A stretch of DNA of 64,000 nt from Alphaproteobacteria bacterium (GTDB lineage: Bacteria > Pseudomonadota > Alphaproteobacteria > Micropepsales > Micropepsaceae), in assembly GCA_947474565.1 (NCBI GenBank), contig CANJIS010000004.1:62001-126000 (forward strand), in the 5' to 3' direction. Shown here piece by piece: positions 36,774 through 49,815 of this stretch; position 1 is the stretch's first letter, and the number at the start of each line of letters is the position of its first letter. A model generated the notes under the pieces. That model did no database searches. It saw only the letters and a program-made list of their open reading frames with translations, and was not told the origin of the DNA. The translations under genes were made by a program, and so were the position numbers.

Positions 36774-37535
36774 ATGAACTGGATCGGCCTTTTCACCATC
36801 GTGCGCCGCGAAATCTCGCGCATGATGCGCGTGCCCATTCAGGTGTTCGTGGCGCCCTGGATATCGGCGCTGCTCTTTATCTTTATTTTCGGCTTTGTCG
36901 TGGGCGGGCGCATCGCCTCTATCGGCGGTCACCGCTATCTGGAATTCGTGCTGCCCGGCGTCCTGTTGATGAACATCGTCAACGCCGCCTTCCTGCAATC
37001 GTCCTCGGCGATCTATTTCGCGCGCTTCCTGCATTTCATCGAAGAGACGCTGGTTTCGCCCTTGTCCTATGTCGAAATGATCCTGGGCAGCCTCAGCACG
37101 GTGGTGGTGCGCTCGGTCCTCACAGCTCTTGGCATCATGATCATCGGCCTGGTGTTCGACGCCACCCACATCGTCTCGATCCTGGGCTTCCTGTTCTGGG
37201 TGGTGGCGACGTCCTGCATCTTCGGTCTGCTCGGCATCATCATCGGATTATGGGCCAAAAGCTTTGAGCAGCTGAACGTGCTGACCGTGTTCTTCATCAC
37301 CCCGCTTTCCATGGTGGGCGGTGTGTTCAACACGGTGGCGATGCTGCCGCCCTGGCTGCGCTTCCTGGATTACGCCAATCCGTTCTTCTATTTCACCAAC
37401 GGTCTGCGCGGCGCGATGCTGGGGCTGGATGAAACACCCCAAGGACTGGGCGTCGGCCTGACCTTGGTCCTGCTGGCGGTGCTGGGCGGCACGGTTTGGC
37501 GGCTCTATTCCAAGGGCTATGGCCTGCGTGAGTGA
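36774..37535 (+). CDS. ABC-2 type permease (YadH-like)
   Basis: A 253-residue inner-membrane protein with six hydrophobic segments and the ABC-2 pattern LEFVLPGVLLMNIVNAAFLQSS, then EETLVSPLSYVEMILG and a PLSMVGGVFNTVAMLPPWL stretch. It pairs with the ATPase 5 bp upstream. The exporter's cargo is unknown; relatives include drug, polysaccharide and lipid exporters. A palindrome array follows. Confidence 0.93.
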   Translation: MNWIGLFTIVRREISRMMRVPIQVFVAPWISALLFIFIFGFVVGGRIASIGGHRYLEFVLPGVLLMNIVNAAFLQSSSAIYFARFLHFIEETLVSPLSYVEMILGSLSTVVVRSVLTALGIMIIGLVFDATHIVSILGFLFWVVATSCIFGLLGIIIGLWAKSFEQLNVLTVFFITPLSMVGGVFNTVAMLPPWLRFLDYANPFFYFTNGLRGAMLGLDETPQGLGVGLTLVLLAVLGGTVWRLYSKGYGLRE

Positions 37536-37540
37536 GCCGC

Positions 37541-37705
37541 GACCCGCATTGCGGGTCAAATCGGTCCAGTGGACCGATTTGAGCGGCGAACGCCGCGAGC
37601 TTGGGCGAGCGGCCTCCCGCGTAGCGGGTTCCGCCGTTAATGTTTGCCGCCGGAGTCTCAAGCCGTTATTGTGTGGCGATCACACAAACGCCCGTATTTG
37701 CGGGC
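37541..37705. repeat. Array of five short palindromes
   Basis: Within the 184-bp spacer there are in series: a 17-bp palindrome with 8-bp arms GACCCGCA (37541-37557), directly abutting a 23-bp palindrome with 11-bp arms AAATCGGTCCA (37558-37580), then GCGGCG-aa-CGCCGC (37583-37596), CCCGC-gta-GCGGG (37616-37628) and GCCCG-tatttg-CGGGC (37690-37705). None has a T-run on the plus strand. They may act as a 3'-end stabiliser, a leader of the next gene, or a REP-like array. Confidence 0.6.
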
Positions 37706-37719
37706 AAAAATGGTCTTCC

Positions 37720-38247
37720 ATGATTCGCAATCTTCTCCTGGGTTCCCTTGCTGCCTGTATCCTGGCCACGCCCGCCTTGGCGGATTCGGCCACTTTGCTG
37801 GGTGTTTTCACCAACTGGCGCGCCTTCCAGACCAGCACCGGCGACAGCATGACCTGCTACGCCATGTCCGCGCCGCGCGCGATGCAGCCGCGGGCCGCCA
37901 AGCGCGGGGATATTTTCCTGATGGTGTCGGACTGGCCGGGCCGCAAAGTGAAGGCCGAGCCGCAAATTCTGCCGGGCTATCAATACAAGCTGACCACCCC
38001 GGTGACGCTGTGTATCGGCGGCGACTGTTTCAATTTCTTCCCTCGCAACACCCCCGGCACCACCGGCACTGGCACCGCCTGGCTTCAGAATTTGAATGAC
38101 GGCCGCGCCTTGATGGGAGCGATGACCCAGGGCGTGTCCGCCGTGGCGATCGGCACGTCGGTGCGCGGTACCCGCACGGTTGATACCTATTCCCTGGCGG
38201 GCTTCTCCGACGCAATGGCGAAGATCCACTCTGCCTGCAATATGTGA
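37720..38247 (+). CDS. Invasion-associated locus B (IalB) family protein
   Basis: A 175-residue secreted protein with signal peptide [21 protein letters not shown]. The mature part has the IalB pattern: [38 protein letters not shown], and a C-terminal block [27 protein letters not shown]. The name comes from Bartonella; in free-living alphaproteobacteria the role is unknown and probably periplasmic. ATG 37720 is chosen for the signal peptide. Its stop overlaps the rlmN ATG (TGATG). Confidence 0.9.
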   Translation: MIRNLLLGSLAACILATPALADSATLLGVFTNWRAFQTSTGDSMTCYAMSAPRAMQPRAAKRGDIFLMVSDWPGRKVKAEPQILPGYQYKLTTPVTLCIGGDCFNFFPRNTPGTTGTGTAWLQNLNDGRALMGAMTQGVSAVAIGTSVRGTRTVDTYSLAGFSDAMAKIHSACNM

Positions 38248-39386
38248 TGCCGTCCTCCGGACCTGATAAGAAATCCCTGATCGGCCTTGGCGCCGATGAG
38301 ATGAGCGCAGCGCTGGCCGCTGCCGGCATACCGGACAAGAATGTCCGCATGCGCGTGCGTCAGTTGTGGAACTGGATTTATGTCCACGGCGCGCGCGACT
38401 TCGACGCCATGACCAATCTGGCGAAAGACTTCCGCGCCCAGATGGCGGAACATTTCACCCTGGGCCGGCCGGAAATCGTCACCGAGCAGATTTCCACAGA
38501 CGGCACCCGCAAATGGCTGCTGCGCACCGGTCCCGGCATTGAATTCGAGACCGTCTATATCCCGGAAGAAGACCGGGGCACGCTTTGCGTGTCCAGCCAG
38601 GTCGGCTGTACCCTGACCTGCCGTTTCTGCCACACCGGCACCCAGAAGCTGGTGCGCAATCTGACGCCTGCCGAGATCCTGGGGCAGGTGCTGGTAGCGA
38701 AGGATGCGCTGGATGACTGGCCTTCCACCGCGCCCGGCCGCAGCGTCACCAATGTGGTGATGATGGGCATGGGTGAGCCCCTTTATAATTTCGACAATGT
38801 GAAAACCGCGCTCGTCATTCTCACCGATGGCGACGGGCTGGCGCTTTCCAAACGCCGGGTGACGCTATCCACCGCCGGCGTGGTGCCGATGATTGCCCGC
38901 GCAGGGGCCGAGATCGGCTCCGGCCTGGCCATTTCGCTGCACGCGGTGCGTGACGAATTGCGCGACGAGATTGTGCCGATCAACAAGAAATACCCGATCA
39001 AGGAATTGCTGGAGGCCTGCCGCACCTATCCCGGCGCGTCCAATTCCCGCCGCATCACTTTTGAATATGTGATGTTGAAGGACGTCAATGACAGCCTGGC
39101 CGATGCCCGCGCCCTGGTGAAGCTGTTGGCTGGCATTCCCGCCAAGATCAATCTCATTCCGTTCAATGCCTGGCCGGGCGCGCCCTATGAATGTTCCGAC
39201 TGGGCCCAGATCGAAAAATTTGCCGAGATCGTCAACAAGGCCGGCTATGCCAGCCCGGTGCGCACCCCGCGCGGCCGGGACATCATGGCGGCCTGTGGCC
39301 AGCTCAAATCCGAAAGCGTCAAAGAACGCGCCTCAACGCGCCTGGCTGCCGAAAAATCGGCGCAACTGGCGCGGATGCCCCATTAG
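38247..39386 (+). CDS. rlmN: Dual-specificity RNA methyltransferase RlmN
   Basis: A 379-residue radical SAM enzyme that makes C2-methyladenosine in 23S rRNA and some tRNAs. The [4Fe-4S] motif is CTLTCRFC (Cys121, Cys125, Cys128). [14 protein letters not shown] and [23 protein letters not shown] are family blocks. The methyl-carrying cysteine is in the C-terminal [14 protein letters not shown] 38247 is used; GTG 38244 is an alternative. It is coupled to ialB and followed at once by the DUF2905 remnant. Confidence 0.97.
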   Translation: MPSSGPDKKSLIGLGADEMSAALAAAGIPDKNVRMRVRQLWNWIYVHGARDFDAMTNLAKDFRAQMAEHFTLGRPEIVTEQISTDGTRKWLLRTGPGIEFETVYIPEEDRGTLCVSSQVGCTLTCRFCHTGTQKLVRNLTPAEILGQVLVAKDALDDWPSTAPGRSVTNVVMMGMGEPLYNFDNVKTALVILTDGDGLALSKRRVTLSTAGVVPMIARAGAEIGSGLAISLHAVRDELRDEIVPINKKYPIKELLEACRTYPGASNSRRITFEYVMLKDVNDSLADARALVKLLAGIPAKINLIPFNAWPGAPYECSDWAQIEKFAEIVNKAGYASPVRTPRGRDIMAACGQLKSESVKERASTRLAAEKSAQLARMPH

Positions 39387-39414
39387 TGCAGAAACTGCTC
39401 GTCATCGGCGGATC

Positions 39415-39588
39415 ATGCTGGTGATCGCCGGGGCCTGCTGGCCGCTCCTGTCCCGCCTCGGCTTGGGCCGTCTGCCGGGCGACATCGCCGTGACCGGCGA
39501 GCATGGCAGCTTCTACTTTCCCATCATGACCTGCATCCTGGTCAGCGCCGTTCTGAGCCTGGTTTTCTGGATTGCCGGGCGGTTCTGA
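39415..39588 (+). CDS. DUF2905 membrane protein with damaged start
   Basis: The 57-codon frame from ATG 39415 gives MLVIAGACWPLLSRLGLGRLPGDI and a second hydrophobic segment, the DUF2905 pattern. The usual first ten residues (a QKLL-type start) are present just upstream as GTG CAG AAA CTG CTC GTC ATC GGC, starting on the last base of the rlmN stop (39386), but one frame out. A single missing base near 39410 would restore one continuous gene. So this is either a one-base deletion (or sequencing error) or a gene that now starts internally and lacks a few residues. Confidence 0.7.
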   Translation: MLVIAGACWPLLSRLGLGRLPGDIAVTGEHGSFYFPIMTCILVSAVLSLVFWIAGRF

Positions 39589-39646
39589 CAGGCTGGATTT
39601 TCGGGCCTAAATCCCTATAGTCCCCGCGATTTTGGGGTCCAGCGCT

Positions 39647-40879
39647 ATGTCCAGGAAAGATATCAAAAAAGTCGTTCTCGCCTATTCCGGCGGGCTTGAC
39701 ACATCCGTGATCCTGAAATGGCTGCAGACCGAATATAATGCCGAGGTCGTTACCTTCACCGCCGATCTGGGGCAGGGCGAGGAAATCGAACCGGCGCGCA
39801 AGAAGGCCGAGACCCTTGGCATCAAGCCCGGCAACATCTTCATTGAAGATGTGCGCGAGGAATTCGTGCGGGACTATGTCTTCCCCATGTTCCGCGCCAA
39901 TGCGGTCTATGAAGGCGTCTATCTGCTGGGCACCTCTATTGCCCGGCCGCTGATCGCCAAGAAGCAGATCGAAATCGCCGAAAAGGTCGGCGCCGACGCG
40001 GTATGCCATGGCGCCACCGGCAAGGGTAATGACCAGGTGCGGTTCGAGCTGGGCTATTACGCCCTCAAGCCTGACATCAAGGTGATCGCGCCCTGGCGCG
40101 AATGGGACCTGACCAGCCGCACCAAGCTGCTGGAATTTGCGGAAGCGAACCAGATTCCCATCGCCAAGGACAAGCGCGGCGAAGCGCCGTTCTCGGTCGA
40201 TGCCAACCTTCTGCATTCCTCTTCGGAAGGCAAAGTCCTGGAAGATCCGGCGAAGGAAGCCGAAAGCATCGTCTATAGGCGGACCATCGCGCCCGAGGAT
40301 GCGCCGGACAAAGCGACCTATGTCGAAGTCGGTTTTGAAAAGGGCGATGCCGTCAGCATCGATGGCGAAAAATTGTCGCCCGCCAGCCTGCTCACCAAAC
40401 TGAACGCGCTGGGCAAGGCCAACGGCATCGGCCGCCTCGATCTGGTGGAAAACCGCTTTGTCGGCATGAAGTCCCGCGGCGTTTATGAAACACCCGGCGG
40501 CACCATTCTTCTGGCGGCGCATCGCGGCATCGAAAGCATCACGCTGGATCGCGGCGCGGCGCATCTGAAGGACGACATCATGCCCCGCTATGCGGCGCTG
40601 ATTTACAACGGCTTCTGGTTCTCACCGGAGCGCGAGATGCTCCAGGCCCTGATCGACAAGAGCCAGGAATATATCGCCGGCACCGTGCGGTTGAAGCTCT
40701 ACAAGGGCAATGTCGCGGTGGTGGGGCGCTCTTCGCCCTATTCGCTCTATAGCGAAAGCCTGGTCACCTTCGAGGATGACAAGGGCGCCTATGACCAGAA
40801 GGACGCAGCGGGCTTCATCAAGCTGAATGCCCTGCGCCTTCGCACCCTGGCGATGCGCAAGCGGAAGACCAAGTCGTGA
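39647..40879 (+). CDS. argG: Argininosuccinate synthase
   Basis: A 410-residue enzyme joining citrulline and aspartate with ATP in arginine synthesis. The N-terminal ATP loop is [13 protein letters not shown] (about 8-20), followed by [16 protein letters not shown] (near 118-133), which binds substrate. ATG 39647 ([16 protein letters not shown]) is the family start. Its stop overlaps the GTG of the broken methyltransferase by 4 bp. Arginine supply links it loosely to carB, about 30 kb away. Confidence 0.98.
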   Translation: MSRKDIKKVVLAYSGGLDTSVILKWLQTEYNAEVVTFTADLGQGEEIEPARKKAETLGIKPGNIFIEDVREEFVRDYVFPMFRANAVYEGVYLLGTSIARPLIAKKQIEIAEKVGADAVCHGATGKGNDQVRFELGYYALKPDIKVIAPWREWDLTSRTKLLEFAEANQIPIAKDKRGEAPFSVDANLLHSSSEGKVLEDPAKEAESIVYRRTIAPEDAPDKATYVEVGFEKGDAVSIDGEKLSPASLLTKLNALGKANGIGRLDLVENRFVGMKSRGVYETPGGTILLAAHRGIESITLDRGAAHLKDDIMPRYAALIYNGFWFSPEREMLQALIDKSQEYIAGTVRLKLYKGNVAVVGRSSPYSLYSESLVTFEDDKGAYDQKDAAGFIKLNALRLRTLAMRKRKTKS

Positions 40880-41642
40880 GCTCGAACCAGGACCAGATCG
40901 ATTACTGGAACGGCCCTACCGGCGAAAAGTGGGCCAAGTATCAGTCCGAGATGGACCGCAATCTGGCCGACGCCACGGCGGGCCTGCTCAAGCTGGCCGC
41001 GCCGAAGCCGTTGGCCCCAGCGGCAAGGTGCTGGGCGTGGATATCTCCCGCCCGCTGCTGAATCAGGCGCGCTGCCATGGCGATGCCAGGAATGTGCAAT
41101 TTGAGGAAGCAGATGCGTCTGCGTATCCGTTCAAGCCGGAATACGACCTGATCATTTCCCGCTTCGGTGTGATGTTTTTCGAAGACCCCAAAGCCGCTTT
41201 TGCCATTATCCGCAAGGCTGCTGCCAAGGGCGGGCGCTTGGCCTTTATCTGCTGGCGCCCATCCAAAGACAATGAATGGACCACGCTGCCGATGAATGCG
41301 GCCAAGCCGCATCTGCCGGAACAGTCCGTGCCCGAGCCGCATGCGCCCGGCCCCTTCGCGTTCGCCGATGCCGCGCGGTTGAAAGACATTCTCACCGGTG
41401 CGGGCTTCGGCGACGTGAAAATCGAAAAACTGGACGGCGTGATGGATCTTGGGCCGTCCGCAACCCACGCCGGCTTTCAGATGACCAATCTGGGTCCGGT
41501 GTCACGCGCGCTGCGCGACGAAAGCGACGAGACCCGCGCCAAGGTTCTGAAAGCGGTCAGCGAAGCCTTCGCCCAGTTTCAGAAACCGGGCCAGAACGTC
41601 ACCCCCGGAATCGCCTGCTGGCTGGTCAGCGCCAAGGCCTAG
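40876..41642 (+). pseudogene. Class I methyltransferase, disrupted (SAM motif I deleted, frame shifted)
   Basis: The GTG at 40876 opens a frame reading QDQIDYWNGPTGEKWAKYQ and on to LLKLAAPK, the usual N-terminus of a UbiE-like methyltransferase family, but this frame stops at 41061. From about 41010 the rest of the family (GPSGKVLGVDISRPLL, then DLIISRFGVMFFEDP and on to PGIACWLVSAKA) continues in a different frame to 41642. Between AAPK and GPSG the normal 20-odd residues holding motif I (DxGxGxG) are missing. So a deletion of a length not divisible by three has removed the SAM-binding loop. The remnant is not expected to be active. Confidence 0.85.
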
Positions 41643-42421
41643 AACCGCTCGGAAATGCCGGCATAGATTTCAAAATCCGGTGTCTGGCGATCCAGCCCGA
41701 ACGTGAAGCCGCAATCGATCTGGGTGTCGTTGTTCAGCAGATCGGCCAGTTCCAGTCCGGCGCTGTATTGGATGGATGTGCCTGCGGGATCGAAATTCTC
41801 ATCGGTCCATAATTCCGCGCCAACCGTCAGGCTGTCCGTAATGCTTTTTCCCACGCCCAGCGCATCCGACATGTTGGCGTGCATGCCGGAACCGCTGGCA
41901 TTGGCCAGGGCATCGGCCTGCAAGGTATCGCCCAGCAGCCAGCCGCTTCCCAGATCAACCTCCATCGGCATGGCCAAACCGCCTTCCAGCTTGCCGTTGC
42001 CGGCCGTGTCGTTGGCAACGGGAAGCTTCACATAGGGATCAAACGCCAGGCCAAACCGTCCGCTCTCCATCCCATACTTTACGTGCAGGAACAGGTCTCC
42101 AATGCCGGTTTGCGTGCGGGTCATGCTGGTTCCGTGCTCGCGCTCGGATTGAAACAGATTGACGCCGGCTTCCACATCCAGGTGATCTGTCAGCCCAACC
42201 TTGGCCAGCATGCCGCCGACATCGTTGATGCTGGTGGTGATGCCGCTGCGATGCTGGATGCTGAGATCGTCGAACCCGAACTCGATCTGAACATGGCCGG
42301 GCGCCACGGTGCAGGGCGCGTTGCTTTTGCCGGGCCGGTCGGCACAAATGGGCTCAAGGTCTTGGCCCCAGGCCGGGGCGGCCAGCCCCAGCAGCACGGC
42401 CAGCACGGACAGCCGGATCAC
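41639..42421 (-). CDS. Outer-membrane beta-barrel of the phenol-degradation meta-pathway (MetA) type
   Basis: A 260-residue protein with a signal peptide (MIRLSVLAVLLGLAAPAWG) and alternating beta strands ending in an aromatic residue (YAGISERF), the pattern of an outer-membrane barrel. Stretches such as DHLDVEAGVNLFQSE and GIGDLFLHVKYGM resemble the 'transporter' or Phenol_MetA_deg family. Cargo unknown. It overlaps DUF4236 by 4 bp upstream, and its end overlaps the methyltransferase remnant by 4 bp tail to tail. Confidence 0.8.
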   Translation of the reverse strand: MIRLSVLAVLLGLAAPAWGQDLEPICADRPGKSNAPCTVAPGHVQIEFGFDDLSIQHRSGITTSINDVGGMLAKVGLTDHLDVEAGVNLFQSEREHGTSMTRTQTGIGDLFLHVKYGMESGRFGLAFDPYVKLPVANDTAGNGKLEGGLAMPMEVDLGSGWLLGDTLQADALANASGSGMHANMSDALGVGKSITDSLTVGAELWTDENFDPAGTSIQYSAGLELADLLNNDTQIDCGFTFGLDRQTPDFEIYAGISERF

Positions 42422-43005
42422 GGCTTGTCCATTCCCAGCACGCTGGCGCGCATGTAGCCGGTGATAGTGCCATCGGTCACCGACGCCCAGCCGCCGGTAT
42501 CAATCGCAGTCAAAGTTATCATCGCACCCTTCTTTTCTTTTTTGAGTGTCTTGCCGGATGTCTTTGGTTCGTCGCGTATAACAGAACCTTCCCGTTGCAC
42601 ATAGCGCGGACCCGGGATGGCGCCTTCTGTAGCCTTGCGTACGGCAGGTTGGTGCACCGCCTCATGTACGGGCGCGGCAGTCTGTTGCGCCGCTGGTGCA
42701 GCTTGCTGTGTCACGGCAGCGGGCTTCTGTATGCCCACGGCTTTTTCCAGCTTGGCGAAGTGGGTGTAGCCCCAGTAACCCAGTGCGGCGATCAGCAGCA
42801 GGATGCCGAGCCCCGCGCCCTTGCGGCCCAGCTTGGAGCGATAGGAAAGTCCGGTGCCGGGAATGCCGGCATTGGTGGTGATGCCGTTCTTGCCGATATT
42901 GATACCGGCGCCGCGCGGCCCGGCCGAGGCGGAAATCCCGCCTTTGGACATGTTGATCCGCACGCCCGGAAAAATGGAAAAACGCTTTTGAAAGCGAAAT
43001 CCCAT
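42418..43005 (-). CDS. DUF4236 protein with transmembrane helix and SH3-like tail
   Basis: A 195-residue protein. Residues 1-60 match DUF4236 (GFRFQKRFSIFPGVRINMSKGGISA, then GPRGAGINIG and GTGLSYRSKLG). A transmembrane helix lies at about 66-82, then a Pro/Ala/Gln-rich linker, and the last 60 residues (KKGAMITLTAIDTGGWASVTDGTITGYM) look like a bacterial SH3 domain. The topology suggests a cytoplasmic DUF4236 part tethered to an envelope-facing SH3 module. It is 1 bp after the 52-aa gene and overlaps the barrel gene by 4 bp. Confidence 0.85.
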   Translation of the reverse strand: MGFRFQKRFSIFPGVRINMSKGGISASAGPRGAGINIGKNGITTNAGIPGTGLSYRSKLGRKGAGLGILLLIAALGYWGYTHFAKLEKAVGIQKPAAVTQQAAPAAQQTAAPVHEAVHQPAVRKATEGAIPGPRYVQREGSVIRDEPKTSGKTLKKEKKGAMITLTAIDTGGWASVTDGTITGYMRASVLGMDKP

Positions 43006-43006
43006 A

Positions 43007-43164
43007 TCAATCGGCCTTCTGTACCGGCGGGATAGCGCGGTGGCTGATATTGCCGCTGCGCTCGTTATATAGCCACAACGCCATGCCCAGCGCGAAGGCC
43101 AGCATGCAGACGCCGATCAGGCGTATCAGCGTGCGTTCCTGGCGGCGAAACTCGGCGTCGTCCA

Positions 43165-43165
<1 letters not shown>
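43007..43165 (-). CDS. 52-residue single-helix membrane protein behind gyrB
   Basis: The ATG shares its first base with the gyrB stop (TGATG), and the frame ends 1 bp before the DUF4236 ATG. The 52 residues start MDDAEFRRQERTLIRLIG, then one hydrophobic helix (about 15-33), then a short polar tail ending PPVQKAD. The exact fit between two genes with coupling on both sides supports a real gene. No family recognised. Confidence 0.65.
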
Positions 43166-46759
<3,594 letters not shown>

Positions 46760-46761
46760 AA

Positions 46762-47883
46762 TCAGACCCTGAGCGGCATGAGGACGTAAAGGGTGCGCGG
46801 ATCCTCTGCGTCTTCGATGATGGCGGGCGAACCCGCGTCCGATAACAGGAAGCGGACTTCCTTGCCTTCGATCTGGCCGGTGATGTCCAGCAGATAGCGG
46901 GCATTAAAGCCGATCTCCATCGCCGTGGCGCGATAGGTTGCGCCCACATCTTCGGTGGCGGTGCCGGATTCCGGATTGACCACCGAAAGGGTCACCTTGT
47001 CCTTGGCGATGTTCAGTTTCACAGCGCGGGTCTTGTCGGCGCTGATGGTGGAAACGCGGTCCACCGACTGGGAGAATTCCTTGGCATCAAGCCCCAGCGA
47101 CTTGTCGTTGCCGGACGGGATCACCCGTTCATAGGGCGGGAAATTGCCGTCAATCAGCTTGGACGTCAGTTCCACGCCGTTAAAGCCGAACTGAATCTTG
47201 GTGTCGGAGAGCGAGATATCTATCGCGCCTTCGGCATCGTCCAGCAGCTTGCGCAGCTCGGCCACGGTCTTGCGCGGCACAATCACGCCGGGGATCTGTT
47301 CGGCGCCCGCCGGCAGTTCCAATTCATAACGGGCGAGACGATGGCCGTCAGTGGCCACGGCGCGCATCGTCGCCGGTTTGGCGTCCTTGGCGGCGTGAAT
47401 ATAGATGCCGTTCAGGTAATAGCGGGTCTCTTCGGTGGAAATGGCGAAGCGGGTCTTGTCGATGATCCGCTTCAGGTCATCGGACGCCAGCCGGAAACGG
47501 TGGGGCAGGGCGCCCGCCGCCATCTGGGGGAAATCGTCTTTCGGCAGGCAGGCCAGTTCGAAATGCGAGGAGCCGGCAGAGACCGCCAGGCGGCCGCCTT
47601 CACTGGTCAGCAACTCAACCTGAACCTGGGCGCCGTCCGGCAGCTTGCGGACGATGTCGTAGAGCATATGGGCCGGCGCGGTGGCGAAGCCATTGCGCAG
47701 GATGTCGGCCGGCAGCGCTTCCACAATCTCGATATCCAGATCGGTCGCGGTCAGCTTCAGGCTGCCCTTGGCGGCTTCCAGCATCACGTTCGACAGGATG
47801 GGAATGGTGTTGCGGCGCTCAACAACGCTTTGCACATGGCTCAGCGCTTTGAGGAAGGCGCCCCGTTCGACATTGATTTTCAT
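46762..47883 (-). CDS. dnaN: DNA polymerase III beta subunit (sliding clamp)
   Basis: A 373-residue ring-forming clamp that tethers the replicative polymerase. Three clamp repeats are visible; the N-terminus MKINVERGAFLKALSHVQSVVERRNTIPILSNV and the C-terminal LYVLMPLRV are typical. It heads a dnaN-recF-gyrB string. The 216 bp upstream, before the ABC permease gene, contains no ORF and presumably holds its promoter. Confidence 0.98.
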   Translation of the reverse strand: MKINVERGAFLKALSHVQSVVERRNTIPILSNVMLEAAKGSLKLTATDLDIEIVEALPADILRNGFATAPAHMLYDIVRKLPDGAQVQVELLTSEGGRLAVSAGSSHFELACLPKDDFPQMAAGALPHRFRLASDDLKRIIDKTRFAISTEETRYYLNGIYIHAAKDAKPATMRAVATDGHRLARYELELPAGAEQIPGVIVPRKTVAELRKLLDDAEGAIDISLSDTKIQFGFNGVELTSKLIDGNFPPYERVIPSGNDKSLGLDAKEFSQSVDRVSTISADKTRAVKLNIAKDKVTLSVVNPESGTATEDVGATYRATAMEIGFNARYLLDITGQIEGKEVRFLLSDAGSPAIIEDAEDPRTLYVLMPLRV

Positions 47884-48099
47884 CGTTTCAACCGTTGTTC
47901 CGCTTTGCCAAAACCCCGATTTCAGGCCGTAAATTCAAGGCCCGAAATGTCCCGATTTCTTGTGTTTTGGAACGGCCGCAGACAGCGAAAAAGCGGCCCC
48001 AAGACTCAAGGGAAAAACCATACCAAAAGGGGGCTGAAAGCGCAAAAAAATCGCCCGCCGGAAGGCCTTTTTTTGCCCGGAAACGCAAGATTTTGTGGG

Positions 48100-48939
48100 C
48101 TATTCCCGGGACAGGTCCTGCCGCTGGAAAAAGACCGTCGCCAAGACCCCCAGAACCGCAACCCAAAGAACCAGAATGAGGCTTGTGACAAGCACCGTGG
48201 CGGGGTGGGCAAAGACGCCAGGGCCGATTTGCTGGCCTGCCGCCCAGGTCCGGAACAGATAAGCCGACATGACGGGAAGGGTGAGGAAATCGCGCAGCGG
48301 CGCTTCCCAAGGGTGGGCAATGCCCATGCCGATGGCCTGGACGATGACAAGAAAAATTCCCGCCAGGGCGGCAGCCATCTGGGTGCGGGTGATGGTGACG
48401 ATCAGGGCGACGAAGGCGCCCAGCAACATCAATTCCGCCAATGACCCCACAAACACGCCCGTCGCGCCCGGGACTGCGATGGCCAGGCTGGGGGAAAATC
48501 CGTTCAGCAGGACGCTGTAAACAGCGTTGGCCGCTCCGAAAATGCCAAAGGCCAGAATGAAGCCGGCCGCAGCCAGGGTGAATATGGCGAATTTTGCCAG
48601 CAACAGATTGGTGCGGCTGTTGCGCGGCACCACAAGCCGCCAGCTTTCCCAGCGATATTCGCCGGAAAACAGGGCGGCGGCTCCGGCAATGATGAAAATC
48701 TCGAAGAAGAAAGATGTGGAAGAGAACAGTCCCTGCAGGAACTGCTGACCCGCATCGATGCGTGCGCCCCCGCCGGCGGCCAGATGCAGCCCCGTGCCGG
48801 AATAGCGAAGGAAGAGGTAGGTTTCCGAGGCAAGGTTGAACAGAAAACTGCCCAGAGGCGCGGCGCAGAAACCCCAGAACAGAAGGCCGCGATTGCGCAG
48901 CAGCTTATAGCCTTCGGCAGCGATGGCATCAGCGAGCAT
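48100..48939 (-). CDS. ABC-2 type permease between dnaA and dnaN
   Basis: A 279-residue inner-membrane protein with six hydrophobic segments. The region FSGEYRWESWRLVVPRNSRTNLLLAKF (about 90-116) resembles the cytoplasmic loop of bacitracin/lantibiotic-type ABC permeases. It overlaps the ATPase gene by 11 bp. Such self-protection exporters are common, but the cargo is not known. Its placement inside the dnaA-dnaN interval is unusual. Confidence 0.88.
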   Translation of the reverse strand: MLADAIAAEGYKLLRNRGLLFWGFCAAPLGSFLFNLASETYLFLRYSGTGLHLAAGGGARIDAGQQFLQGLFSSTSFFFEIFIIAGAAALFSGEYRWESWRLVVPRNSRTNLLLAKFAIFTLAAAGFILAFGIFGAANAVYSVLLNGFSPSLAIAVPGATGVFVGSLAELMLLGAFVALIVTITRTQMAAALAGIFLVIVQAIGMGIAHPWEAPLRDFLTLPVMSAYLFRTWAAGQQIGPGVFAHPATVLVTSLILVLWVAVLGVLATVFFQRQDLSRE

Positions 48940-49792
48940 CCGTCGTCCCCGTCTGTTCCATGTAATATTGTTCCAGCCCGCCGCCGACCCAGCGCGCCTC
49001 CACGATATCGATGCCGTTGCCGATCAAGCTGCGCAGCAATTGGGGCGCTTCGGCTCTGGCGATGGCGACGAAGACGCCGTCGCCATCGGCGGATCCGCGC
49101 GTTCCAAGCGTCGCCAGCAGCGCGTCCCGGGATGTGGCGGTGAGGCGCAGCCTTTCGCGGCCGGCCACCAGCTTGTCCACGCTTTCTTCGGCCACCAGTT
49201 TACCCTTGGAAAAGATGGCGACGCGGTCGCAAACCCGCTGCACCTCGTCCAGCAGGTGGCTTGAGAGCAGAATGGTGACGCCATCGCGCTGGGCGAGATC
49301 GCGCATCAGGGTCCGCATTTCCTGGATGCCGACCGGGTCCATTCCGCTGGTGGGCTCGTCCAGGATCAAAAGCTGGGGGCGTGTGACCAGCGCGGCGGCG
49401 ATGCCCAGGCGTTGCTTCATGCCGACCGAGAAGTGATGCACTCGGCGCTCTGCCGCATCCTTCAGCCCCACGCGCGCAAGCCAATAGCCGGTATCCGGCG
49501 TTTTGATCCCGCTGGTGCGCGCCAGCATCGTCAACAATTGTGCGGCGGTGAGGAATGGCGGGTAGCGCGGGGTTTCAATCATCGCGCCGATGTGACGGCG
49601 GATAACAGCGTCGGCGGGATTGCCGCCCATGAGCGACAGGCTGCCGCCGCCCGGCTTCAGCAGATCGAGGCAAAGCCGGAAGAAGGTGCTCTTGCCCGCC
49701 CCATTGGCGCCCAGGATGCCGTAGATGCCGCCCTGCGGAATGGAAAGCGACAAGCGGTCCAGCGCCGTTACCGCGCCGAACCGCTTGGTCAA
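48929..49792 (-). CDS. ABC transporter ATPase coupled to dnaA
   Basis: A 287-residue ATPase: Walker A GANGAGKST, degenerate signature FSVGMKQRLGIAAAL, Walker B LLILDEPTSGMDP, H-loop LSSHLLDEVQ. The first available standard start, TTG 49792, cuts into the first beta strand. The conserved N-terminus ([14 protein letters not shown]) continues upstream in frame to a CTG at 49819 whose last two bases begin the dnaA stop. A CTG start coupled to dnaA termination is possible; otherwise the TTG yields a slightly short protein. Confidence 0.88.
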   Translation of the reverse strand: MTKRFGAVTALDRLSLSIPQGGIYGILGANGAGKSTFFRLCLDLLKPGGGSLSLMGGNPADAVIRRHIGAMIETPRYPPFLTAAQLLTMLARTSGIKTPDTGYWLARVGLKDAAERRVHHFSVGMKQRLGIAAALVTRPQLLILDEPTSGMDPVGIQEMRTLMRDLAQRDGVTILLSSHLLDEVQRVCDRVAIFSKGKLVAEESVDKLVAGRERLRLTATSRDALLATLGTRGSADGDGVFVAIARAEAPQLLRSLIGNGIDIVEARWVGGGLEQYYMEQTGTTDAR

Positions 49793-49815
49793 GTCACGCG
49801 CCTCGATGAGCGCTG

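Noticed and set aside
40990..41030. Insertion sequence as the cause of the methyltransferase damage.
   Set aside because: No extra DNA, terminal repeats or transposase fragments are present. The lesion is a deletion.
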